Part shown: positions 33,620 through 42,500 of the stretch, in pieces
How the letters are laid out: each line of letters opens with the position of its first letter
Numbering within the stretch: position 1 is the first letter of the stretch
Source: Bacteroidia bacterium
Lineage (GTDB): Bacteria; Bacteroidota; Bacteroidia; Bacteroidales; Paludibacteraceae
Reading direction: 5' to 3'
Assembly (NCBI GenBank): GCA_009929445.1
Contig: SAAL01000010.1
Location: forward strand, 1 to 52,724
Length of the DNA stretch: 52,724 nt
Position numbers and translations under genes: made by a program
Notes under the pieces: model-generated
Databases searched by the model: none
What the model saw: the letters and a program-made list of their open reading frames with translations, nothing else
What the model was told of the DNA's origin: nothing

Positions 33620-36600
33620 TTAGAAAGATATATTCATTCCAAAGGATACGCTTTGAGTTGCAGGTACACCGCAATAATCAAATCCTACTGAAGATGAGCC
33701 TCCACGCCCTGATCCTGCAGCGGCCACTTCAGGATCTCCTTCATAATTGGTAAATAATAAGAGGTTATTTGCCGATGCACTAAGAACAGCACGTTTAAAG
33801 TATTTTAGTTTTTTAAGGAACGTGTCAGGTACGTCGTAGCTTAAAGAAACATTACGTAAACGAAGTGAATTAACATTAGTTATGTAGTTGGCTGTTTCAT
33901 AGTTATAATAATCGGTATAGTAGCTTTTGATGATATTCGCGCCGCTCATCCTGACACCGTTGAAATCATAAGCTTGATCAGCAAACCATTCATACTTGCG
34001 TGATTCATATATTGGCTCCTTATCTGTTCCTACATTTTGAACACCCTCAATAACAAGGTGATCACGAACATCTCCCGAGAACTTGCTTGTACCGGTTAGA
34101 GTCATAGCGTATTTTGTTCCATTAAACACGTCTCCTCCAACACGGAATTCCCATAACATGTTAAATGTAAAGTTTTTGTAGGATATGGTATTGTTCCAAC
34201 CTCCGTTCAATTTTGATTCACGGTTTCCAACTTGATGTGCCGTACTTTTATCATAAGTAGGCATACCATTTTTATCAAGAATGATTTTTCCATCAGAAGT
34301 ACGCAAATACTGTGATCCGGAGATAGCCATAAAATCGCCACCTGAGAAAGAAGCAGCTTTGGCATTACCGTATTGAACGTCTGTTACATACATAATGTCC
34401 ATACCGGGAAGTAGTCCGTCCATTGTACCACGGTTCCCTGCTATGTTGAGACTCGTTTCCCAACTCCAATCCTTATTTTGTATCGGTGTGGCATTAATTG
34501 CCAACTCCATCCCTTTGTTATAAACATTACCGGCATTAATAGAAGTAAAAATGTAACCGGTAGATTGAGGTCCGCGTGGTGAAAGAATCTGATTATAAGA
34601 GTTGTTTGTATAGTAAGCCACATCCATCTTCAGACGATTATCAAGAAAACGCAACTCTAATCCAAGTTCAGTTGATTCAGTCATCTCAGGTTTAAGATAT
34701 GGATTACCACGAGTCCAACTGTTACCAACTCCCACTTTACCACCAATATAAGTAGAAACAGGCCAAAGAGTAGTATTTGTTTCATATGCTCCGGTATCTT
34801 TACCTACCCTTGCTCCGGAAATACGCAATTTTCCAAAGTTTAACCAAGATAGTCTTGGTAAAAATTCAGTAAATACTACGCTACCATTAAACGAAGGATA
34901 AAAATAAGAACGGCTTTCAATAGGTAGTGTAGAAGTCCAATCGTTACGACCTGTAACGGTAAGGAACACTGCACTTCTCCAGTCTGCACGAAATTCTCCA
35001 AACACCCCAACCAATCTTTTATCCGACAAGAATGATTTAAAGTTACGATTGTCTGCTGTTGCGTTGTCTGTAGCATAAAAATTTGGCACTTGGAAGTTCC
35101 AGGCCATTTGATAATTTGTATTCGTATGGGTGTTATCGGTTGATGTACCCAGCATTAAATTAAGGTCGAAATCTCCAAATTTCTGATTGAAATTAGTCAT
35201 CAAATTGGTGGATATATACTTGAAGCGTAATGTATTATCGCTCATCATTCCTTTCTGCCATTCTAATTTAACAACACCTTCGGGAGCTATACGGGTATGA
35301 TTTTCCGTAGTGTAAGAATCAATTCCCATACGATAAGCTAACCACCACCATTTTGCAAGATCAACTTTCACATTGAAATTACCAGTAAAACGATCCGTTT
35401 CATCATACAATTTATTTTTATTAATTATCCAATACGGATTATCACGTTCATTCCAGGGGTCGAGCAAGTCACCAAACATACGGTAGCGGGTTCCATCATC
35501 GTTTAGATAGTGGCTCATATCATCACTTGGAGACCATGTGTTAACAGCGTAAAGCGCTCCGGTACCTTGAGAATTGTAGAGTCCGGCAGCAGTAAGCGTT
35601 TTTTGCGTATTTGCATCAGAATAGGCAGCATTGGCACCAAATGTGAAAATGCCATATCTTTGCTCACCATTAAAACGGAAAGTAGATTTTGTGTAGCCGG
35701 TAGTTGGAATAATACCATCCTGATCATAATAAGAACCGGATAAATAGAAATTTCCATTTTTTGTTCCGCCCGATACACTGATATTTGTATCGTAAATACC
35801 CCCATTTTGATAGAAATTACCAATGTTATCATAAATAGGATCTGAAGCGCTCAGCTTTTCTCCCCAAGAGTTAAAAGAAAAATCATTAAATACAGTACCG
35901 GTATAAACACCTGAAGAATTATATTGGTCTTCCATATAACCTCTTTTATATTTTGTTTGTGTTTCCGGTAGATATTTTGCCCAGGAAGATATGTATTTGG
36001 TTGAAAGATTTACTTCTACAGCTCCCTCTTTACCTTTTTTAGTTGTGATAAGAACAACACCGGCAGAAGCCCGCGAACCATAAAGCGCAGAGGCGGCAGG
36101 GCCCTTCAATACAGAGATATTTTCTATGTCTTCAGGGTTAATATCCATCACACGATTTGATGTAGTGGAAGCACTTGCTCCTGCACCATCGAATGCAGAA
36201 TTCCCTACCACAGACGATGAGTTATCATAAATAATACCATCTACAACAAATAATGGTTGATTATCACGACTTTCGCTGGCAGAAGTACCACCACGAAGAA
36301 TAATCTGCGAACCACTTCCGGCAGCACCTGAAGACTGCGTTACATTTACACCGGCAATTTTACCCGCAAGCGAATTAATCACATTCACTTGCTTATTACG
36401 CATCAACTCTTCAGATTTTACATCTTCAACAGCATATCCCAAAGACTTGCGATCTTTTTTTATACCCAATGCAGTTACAACTACTTCTTCTAAAATTTCT
36501 GTGTTTGTCCTTAATACAATTCTGGGATTTGCACTTACCGGCACTTCCTGTGTTTCATATCCAACGTAGGAAACAACCAAAATTCCACCAGATGAAGTCG

Positions 36601-36784
36601 AAAGGGTAAAGTTACCATTTGAGTCGGTAATACTTCCTTGTCCAGTTCCTTTAACCATAACAGAAGCTCCAATGATCGGCTCTCCGTTTTCGTCCGTCAC
36701 ACTGCCCGTGACACGGGTTTGTGCAAAGCTTACACCTATTCCGATAAAGAATAGAATGCACAGTAGTTTTAATCGTTTTTTCAT
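33620..36784 (-). CDS. susC: SusC/RagA-family TonB-linked outer-membrane transporter
   Basis: A 1054-aa TonB-dependent receptor. The signal peptide ends near GVSFAQ; a carboxypeptidase-regulatory-like domain (about 22-105, GSVTDENGEPIIGASVMVKG) precedes the plug, whose start shows the SusC signature EEVVVTALGIKKDRKSLGYAV, and a 22-strand barrel with the final VSFGMNISF. There is no N-terminal STN domain, so it is unlikely to signal through a FecR-type anti-sigma factor, and none is nearby. It pairs with the SusD at 31744-33585 to import ligands with energy from TonB. By eye the coding sequence is more AT-rich than the neighbouring salvage genes. Confidence 0.94.
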   Translation of the reverse strand: MKKRLKLLCILFFIGIGVSFAQTRVTGSVTDENGEPIIGASVMVKGTGQGSITDSNGNFTLSTSSGGILVVSYVGYETQEVPVSANPRIVLRTNTEILEEVVVTALGIKKDRKSLGYAVEDVKSEELMRNKQVNVINSLAGKIAGVNVTQSSGAAGSGSQIILRGGTSASESRDNQPLFVVDGIIYDNSSSVVGNSAFDGAGASASTTSNRVMDINPEDIENISVLKGPAASALYGSRASAGVVLITTKKGKEGAVEVNLSTKYISSWAKYLPETQTKYKRGYMEDQYNSSGVYTGTVFNDFSFNSWGEKLSASDPIYDNIGNFYQNGGIYDTNISVSGGTKNGNFYLSGSYYDQDGIIPTTGYTKSTFRFNGEQRYGIFTFGANAAYSDANTQKTLTAAGLYNSQGTGALYAVNTWSPSDDMSHYLNDDGTRYRMFGDLLDPWNERDNPYWIINKNKLYDETDRFTGNFNVKVDLAKWWWLAYRMGIDSYTTENHTRIAPEGVVKLEWQKGMMSDNTLRFKYISTNLMTNFNQKFGDFDLNLMLGTSTDNTHTNTNYQMAWNFQVPNFYATDNATADNRNFKSFLSDKRLVGVFGEFRADWRSAVFLTVTGRNDWTSTLPIESRSYFYPSFNGSVVFTEFLPRLSWLNFGKLRISGARVGKDTGAYETNTTLWPVSTYIGGKVGVGNSWTRGNPYLKPEMTESTELGLELRFLDNRLKMDVAYYTNNSYNQILSPRGPQSTGYIFTSINAGNVYNKGMELAINATPIQNKDWSWETSLNIAGNRGTMDGLLPGMDIMYVTDVQYGNAKAASFSGGDFMAISGSQYLRTSDGKIILDKNGMPTYDKSTAHQVGNRESKLNGGWNNTISYKNFTFNMLWEFRVGGDVFNGTKYAMTLTGTSKFSGDVRDHLVIEGVQNVGTDKEPIYESRKYEWFADQAYDFNGVRMSGANIIKSYYTDYYNYETANYITNVNSLRLRNVSLSYDVPDTFLKKLKYFKRAVLSASANNLLLFTNYEGDPEVAAAGSGRGGSSSVGFDYCGVPATQSVSFGMNISF

Positions 36785-37113
36785 GTAAAAATTAATTTTT
36801 GTTAATTGAAAATGTTAAGGAAAAATATCTTTTTTGTTTTTCGATGAATAAAGGGTTTCACAAAATTATCCAAAAAAATATGTATAGATTCTTTCTTTTT
36901 AAGTTTAACAAAGTTAAAGAATGTGTAAAAATCTATTTGGTAATATAATTGACGAAAAATGCGCAAAAGTGTTTTTTTGAACATCATTTTGTCCCAAAAA
37001 GTAAATTTGAAATAAACCGGAGCGAAAAAATAAAAACAAGAAAGTTACTGAATCCGGACATTTTGACCAAATCCATGCATGGTGATTTTCTTCGGAAGTA
37101 TGTATTCGTGGTG
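36785..37113. other. Upstream region of susC with candidate -7 boxes
   Basis: No gene in these 329 bp. On the minus strand two TAnnTTTG matches could serve as -7 boxes for susC: TAATTTTG (complement of 36861-36868) and TAACTTTG (complement of 36909-36916). Neither has a clear TTTG at the -33 spacing. I see no terminator hairpin after the nfeD-like gene. Confidence 0.35.
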
Positions 37114-38517
37114 TTATTCGGCACTTTCTACGTAAACCTGTCCGGTCTCGTAGCGAACAACAATGATTTGAGTGCCTTTTTCGATAAAAACTCCGTTGAC
37201 AGATACGGCATCGTACACCTTTTCGTCAACTTTCACTTTGCCGGAGGGGCGAAGTACGGTGTATGCAATGCCTTTTTTCCCAACGATATTAACGCCCTCA
37301 GTCGGAACACCGATGTATCCCTCCTTGTTTTCAAGCGTGGTTTCCAGGGCCAGCTTTTTGAAAAGCCCTTTGGAACCGATTTTATTGCTCAGGTAGATAA
37401 TTAGCCCGAAACCAAGGGTCAGACCACCGATGACGGTGAGAATGGCTTTACTGCTATCGGCGGGGTGAATCGGTTTGAAGTCGAAATTCACATTGTTTAG
37501 CAGGCTCAAAATCAGTCCTGAAACCACCAGGAAGATACCGCTTATGCCCGTAATCCCAAAACCCGGAACTACAAAAATCTCCAGCCCGATGAGGATAAGT
37601 CCAACAACAAACAGAATGATCTCCCAGTTGGCAGCAAGCCCGTCGATGTAAAGCGGGGCAAAATAAAGCACAGCGGCTGTAATGGCCACTCCCAGCGCAA
37701 ATCCGATGCCGGGCGACTGAAGCTCGAAATAAATACCCCCAATAATCAGCATGATCAGAATTCCCTGAAAAATAGGACTCATCAGAAAACCTTTAATATT
37801 ATCCCAGGCAGTGGGTTTGAATTTGACGATTTCATAAGGTTGATTTCCGCTTTCCTTTTTTATTATTTCCCGGATATTTTCGGCAGTTCCGTCGCAATAT
37901 CCGTATTTTAGCGCTTCCTGAGTGGTGAAAGTAAGTATTTTACCCGAATCTGCCACATTGGGCACTACGGTACGTTCATCCACCATGGCTTCGGCAATGA
38001 GCGGATCGCGTTTCCATTTTACCACCGTATCGTTTCCGGTCACCACGGTATCTTTGCCGTGGGCTTCGGCTGTGGCCCGCATGGTAGCCCGCATGTACGA
38101 CTGATATTTGTCGGGCAGCTTTTGCCCAGTCTGATCCACTACGGATGCAGCACCTATTGTGGCAGCCTGACTCATGTAAATCTTATCGCAGGCAATGGAT
38201 ATGAGTGCTCCGGCCGAAGCGGCATTATTGTCAATGAAAACTATGACAGGAATGTCACTATTCAGAATTTTTGTCCGGATCGAATCGGCATAGCTCACCT
38301 CGCCGCCGTAGGTGTTCATTTCGATGACAATGGTGTTAGCATTGGCCTTACGAGCCTCTTCAAAGCCTTTTTGTATGTAAATCCAGGTAGTGCTCCCCAC
38401 ATTTTTTTTCAAATCAATGGTGAAATACAGAGCCCTGGCTTGATTATTGCTGTATAAATTCCCACTTGCAAGCAAACTTGAGATAACAATGCTTAAAATA
38501 ATTAAAATCTTATTCAT
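37114..38517 (-). CDS. NfeD/ClpP-class membrane serine protease
   Basis: A 467-aa long-form NfeD protein. After a signal peptide comes a ClpP/SppA-type protease domain (about 30-235) with MNTYGGEVSYADSIR and NNAASAGALI, Ser101 being the probable nucleophile, and a downstream ATIGAASVVDQTGQ. Four to five membrane helices (about 240-370) and a C-terminal OB-fold NfeD domain (about 395-460) follow. Long NfeD proteins partner with flotillin/stomatin-like proteins in membrane quality control; no such partner gene is next to it here. It faces away from the sigma factor across a mirrored promoter region. Confidence 0.9.
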   Translation of the reverse strand: MNKILIILSIVISSLLASGNLYSNNQARALYFTIDLKKNVGSTTWIYIQKGFEEARKANANTIVIEMNTYGGEVSYADSIRTKILNSDIPVIVFIDNNAASAGALISIACDKIYMSQAATIGAASVVDQTGQKLPDKYQSYMRATMRATAEAHGKDTVVTGNDTVVKWKRDPLIAEAMVDERTVVPNVADSGKILTFTTQEALKYGYCDGTAENIREIIKKESGNQPYEIVKFKPTAWDNIKGFLMSPIFQGILIMLIIGGIYFELQSPGIGFALGVAITAAVLYFAPLYIDGLAANWEIILFVVGLILIGLEIFVVPGFGITGISGIFLVVSGLILSLLNNVNFDFKPIHPADSSKAILTVIGGLTLGFGLIIYLSNKIGSKGLFKKLALETTLENKEGYIGVPTEGVNIVGKKGIAYTVLRPSGKVKVDEKVYDAVSVNGVFIEKGTQIIVVRYETGQVYVESAE

Positions 38518-38535
38518 GTGTTAAAAATTTTGTTA

Positions 38536-38573
38536 CAAATATAGTCAATTTAAGAAATAATCAACTATATTTG
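38536..38573. promoter_or_regulatory. Mirrored divergent promoters between nfeD-like gene and ECF sigma factor
   Basis: CAAATATAGT (38536-38545) and ACTATATTTG (38564-38573) are perfect 10-bp inverted repeats 18 bp apart. Each contains TATATTTG, a match to the Bacteroidota -7 box TAnnTTTG, pointing to its own gene (38566-38573 plus strand; 38536-38543 minus strand). For the minus strand a TTG lies 18 bp upstream of the box; for the plus strand no good -33 is seen. A shared regulator could bind the dyad. Confidence 0.55.
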
Positions 38574-38731
38574 TAGTGGAAAAATACAAAACAATTTTCG
38601 GAATTCTTTTTTTAAAAAATATTCAGTATAGACAACTGACATTCTTTGCGTATCTTCCTTCCGGGGAAGTTACATTTTTTCAAAAAAATACGTTTTAGCT
38701 AAAATTTACACACACAAAAACTAAAAACGAG

Positions 38732-39235
38732 ATGAAAAACAATCAATTTGAAAAGGAATTAGTTGCCCTACAAAGTAACATGCGTAATTTCGCATTTTCT
38801 TTAACGCTTAATCGCGATGATGCCGAAGACCTGCTACAGGATACTACTCTGAAAGTGCTTGATAATCAGGATAAATTTACTGAGAATGTAAATTTCAAGG
38901 GTTGGGTTCTGACCATTATGAAAAATATTTTTATCAACAATTATCGAAAAATTGTTCGAAATCAGACTGTATTTGATCGTACCGAAGACCTTCACCATTT
39001 GAATCTGCCGCAAAACTCCGGTTTTGAAACCCCTGAAGGTGCTTACTCTGTTGGAGAAATCAGTAACAACATCAACGCATTTGCCGATGAATACCGCATT
39101 CCGTTTTCCATGCACATACAAGGCTTCAAATACGAAGAAATTGCACAGAAAATGAATTTGCCTATCGGAACCGTAAAAAGCCGTATTTTTCTTGCACGTA
39201 AAAGGCTGCAGGAACAACTCAAAGATTATAAATAG
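38732..39235 (+). CDS. ECF-type RNA polymerase sigma factor
   Basis: A 167-aa sigma-70 family ECF factor. Sigma-2 region: NRDDAEDLLQDTTLKVLDN and NFKGWVLTIMKNIFINNYRK. Sigma-4 region: YEEIAQKMNLPIGTVKSRIF followed by LARKRLQEQL. It redirects RNA polymerase to a stress or envelope regulon. No anti-sigma factor follows; a strong terminator comes 26 bp after the stop, so the gene is transcribed alone. Stand-alone ECF factors of this size without a FecR partner are common in Bacteroidota. It is not linked in sequence to the susC, which lacks an STN domain. Confidence 0.93.
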   Translation: MKNNQFEKELVALQSNMRNFAFSLTLNRDDAEDLLQDTTLKVLDNQDKFTENVNFKGWVLTIMKNIFINNYRKIVRNQTVFDRTEDLHHLNLPQNSGFETPEGAYSVGEISNNINAFADEYRIPFSMHIQGFKYEEIAQKMNLPIGTVKSRIFLARKRLQEQLKDYK

Positions 39236-39260
39236 ATCCGATTTTATCCGGATAAAATTT

Positions 39261-39304
39261 AAGAAAAAGGACAGCAATTTCACTGCTGTCCTTTTTCTTT
39301 TTTT
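39261..39304 (+). terminator. Rho-independent terminator after the ECF sigma gene
   Basis: Perfect 16-bp stem AAGAAAAAGGACAGCA (39261-39276) / TGCTGTCCTTTTTCTT (39284-39299), loop ATTTCAC, followed by a T run. The A-rich 5' side makes it usable from both directions. A perfect 18-bp palindrome, ATTTTATCCGGATAAAAT, lies just before it (39241-39258). Confidence 0.88.
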
Positions 39305-39439
39305 GCATATCTTATTTTACTAAATGACAAGATTTTCCACCTCTTTGATGGATTTATCTCACTCCTGGTTTTTTGACTTTATTTTTAACTTTTACATTCC
39401 CGAAATAAGTTTAAACCATGTTTTATAACATAATACAAC

Positions 39440-39473
39440 TTGAACATCAGGCTGAAAATTATTAATATATTTG
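39440..39473 (+). promoter_or_regulatory. Candidate promoter of the glycoside hydrolase operon
   Basis: TATATTTG (39466-39473) matches the Bacteroidota -7 box, with a TTG at 39440-39442 as a possible, somewhat distant -33 element (23-bp spacing). It lies about 115 bp before the first ATG and just upstream of a palindromic operator-like site. Confidence 0.5.
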
Positions 39474-39481
39474 TAGAAAAA

Positions 39482-39506
39482 TATAAGTGTCAAATATACA
39501 CTTATA
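39482..39506. promoter_or_regulatory. Operator-like palindrome downstream of the promoter
   Basis: TATAAGTGT (39482-39490) and ACACTTATA (39498-39506) form a perfect 9-bp inverted repeat with spacer CAAATAT. It starts 9 bp after the -7 box, around the expected transcription start, where a repressor could act. The spacer also contains CAAATAT, like the -7 core. The remainder of the gap to 39589 shows nothing else. Confidence 0.45.
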
Positions 39507-39589
39507 GCTCACTTCCTCTAATTTCAACAAGAAGGTAACCGTAGCTGAAACGATGAATTTATATTTATAACTTTCTTACAGAGTCTATT

Positions 39590-42500
39590 ATGAGTAATTT
39601 TAAATCAGGATTTGTTTTTTTCACTCTTTTAATTTTTGGTACATTAGCTGTTTTTGCACAGACGGATCAGAAAATTTCGTACTTCAGTCCCGAGGATGTT
39701 CGTCTTACCGAGAGTCCGTTCAGGCATGCCGAAGAAATGGATATGAAGTACCTGCTCGAACTCAGTGCCGATCGTCTGTTGGCTCCTTATCTGCGTGAAG
39801 CCGGACTCACACCGAAAGCTGAAAATTATCCAAATTGGGAAAATACCGGCCTCGACGGGCATATAGGAGGACATTACCTGTCGGCACTTGCATACATGTA
39901 TGCATCTACAGGAAATGCCGAAATAAAAACCCGGCTGGACTACATGATCAGCGAACTGAAAAAAGCGCAGGATGCCAACGACGACGGATACATCGGGGGA
40001 GTGACCGGAGGCAGGGCCATGTGGAAAGAAATTGGCGATGGCAAAATTGAGGCTGCCAGTTTTGGACTGAATGGTAAATGGGTACCTCTTTACAATATCC
40101 ATAAAACTTTCGCGGGTTTGCGTGATGCTTACCTGACAGCCGGCAGCGAACAAGCACGTGAGATGCTGATTAAATTTGGTGACTGGGCTGTAAATCTATT
40201 CTCGAAACTTACCGACGAGCAAATCCAAAACATGCTCAGGAGCGAACAGGGGGGCCTGAACGAGGTTTTTGCAGACATCACAGCCATCACAGGCGATGAT
40301 AAATACCTGAAACTCGCCCGCAGATTCTCACACCGGTATATTCTCGAGCCTCTTTTGAATAAAGAGGACAAACTCACCGGACTTCATGCCAATACACAGA
40401 TTCCCAAGGTGATAGGATTCAAAAGAATTGCTGAACTGGATGGAAACAAAGCCTGGAGTAATGCAGCCCTCTTTTTCTGGGAAAATGTAACCGAAAAGCG
40501 TTCGGTAAGTATCGGCGGTAACAGTGTTTCGGAGCATTTTCACCCGGTGGATGATTATTCACGCATGCTGAGCAGCATCGAAGGACCGGAAACATGTAAC
40601 ACCTACAACATGCTACGCCTTACAAAATTGCTCTATAAGACTTATCCCGAAACAAGATTCATTGATTTCTACGAAAAAGCGCTTTACAATCACATACTAT
40701 CCTCACAGAATCCGAATACCGGAGGACTTGTGTATTTCACTCCCATGCGCCCGGGACATTACAGAGTATATTCACAGACTCAGACCAGCTTCTGGTGCTG
40801 TGTGGGCTCAGGTATCGAAAATCATGCTAAGTATGGCGAAATGATATATGCACATTCGGGTAATAACCTGTATGTCAATCTTTTTATTCCATCCCGATTA
40901 AACTGGAAAGAGAAAAGTACTGAAATCGTGCAGGAAAATAACTTCCCGGCCGATGCGCAGACTCAGTTGACCATTCATCCGAAAAAAACAACCCGCTTTA
41001 CACTGAAAATCCGCTATCCACAGTGGGTTGCAAGTCCTCAGCCCGAAGTCACTATCAACGGAAAACCTGTTTCAGTGGCTCATGTTGATGGATATATCCT
41101 GATTGACAGGAAATGGAAAAAAAACGATAAAGTCAACGTGAAATTGCCCATGAAGGTTGTTGCAGAGCAGATTCCCGACAAATCCAGCTACTTTTCATTC
41201 CGCTACGGGCCCATCGTACTGGCGGCAAAAACCGGCACTGAAAACATGGATGGAACGTTTGCCGATGATAGTCGGGGCGGGCATATTGCACACGGCAAAC
41301 AGATTTCGCAAAAAGAAATGCCGATAATAGTCGGTGAAAAAGACAATCTTGCCTCGCTGGTAAAGCCCGTGGCCGGCGAGCCGCTCACGTTTAAACTTAC
41401 AGGTCTGTTTCCCGAAAAGTATTCGGATGGAATGACGCTGATTCCTTTCCACAAGTTGCACGAATCCCGCTACATCATTTACTTTGCTCAGGCCTCTGTC
41501 GAAGAAGTGGATTCAATCCGGCGGAAGATTGAAAAGGAAGAACAGGAAAAAATCAGGCTGAATGCCATGACAGTTGATGGGGTTGTATGCGGCGAGCAGC
41601 AACCGGAATCTGATCATTTCATCCAATCGGAAAATTCGCAGACAGGTTTCGTGGAAGATATTCAGTGGCGAATAGCCAAAGGTTGGTTCAGTTACCAACT
41701 CCGGAATAAGGAAAAACAAGCCAGATCGTTGTATGTGAAATTTTTTGATGCCGACCGTTCGCGAAATTTTGATATTTTTATCAATGATGTAAGAATAACG
41801 TCTCTTTCGCTCACCGGTAAAAACGGAATAAATCTGCAAACGGCCGTTTTCCCCATTCCCGAAAGCGAAATGGATAAAGATATTCTCACCGTGAAGTTTG
41901 TACCACTCCCCGGAAGTGCTACTGCCAGAATGGCCGAAGTACGATTGTTGAATAAAAACTATCGGGAGGAACCGTATTCGGCTTATCTTTTTACCTATTT
42001 CACAGGCAACAGGGTGCATGAAGAAGCCATTCGGTTTGGCATCAGCCGCGATGGATATAATTTCTTTGCGCTGAACGACAACAACCCGGTCATTGATTCA
42101 AAACAGATCAGCTCCACCGGCGGAGTACGCGATCCGCATATTCTACGGAGTCAGGACGGAAAAACTTTTTACATGGTAGTTACCGACATGACTTCAAGCA
42201 AAGGATGGGATTCAAATCGTGCTATGGTGCTCCTGAAATCCACTGATCTGGTCAACTGGACTTCGTCGGTTGTCAACATTCAGAAAAAGTACAAAAATCA
42301 GGAAAATCTGAAACGCGTTTGGGCTCCTCAGACCATTTTCGATCCGGAGGCAGGTAAGTATTTAATTTACTGGTCGATGCAGCACGGCGACGGACCTGAT
42401 GTCATTTACTATGCCTACGCCAACGATGAATTTACAGATATTACCGGTGAACCGAAGCCGTTTTTCTTTCCCGAAAACAAAAAATCGTGCATCGACGGGG

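Noticed and set aside
33620-39235. SusC controlled by the nearby ECF sigma factor in a FecI/FecR-type circuit
   Set aside because: SusC lacks an STN domain, there is no FecR gene, and the sigma gene is monocistronic, on the other strand and about 2 kb away.
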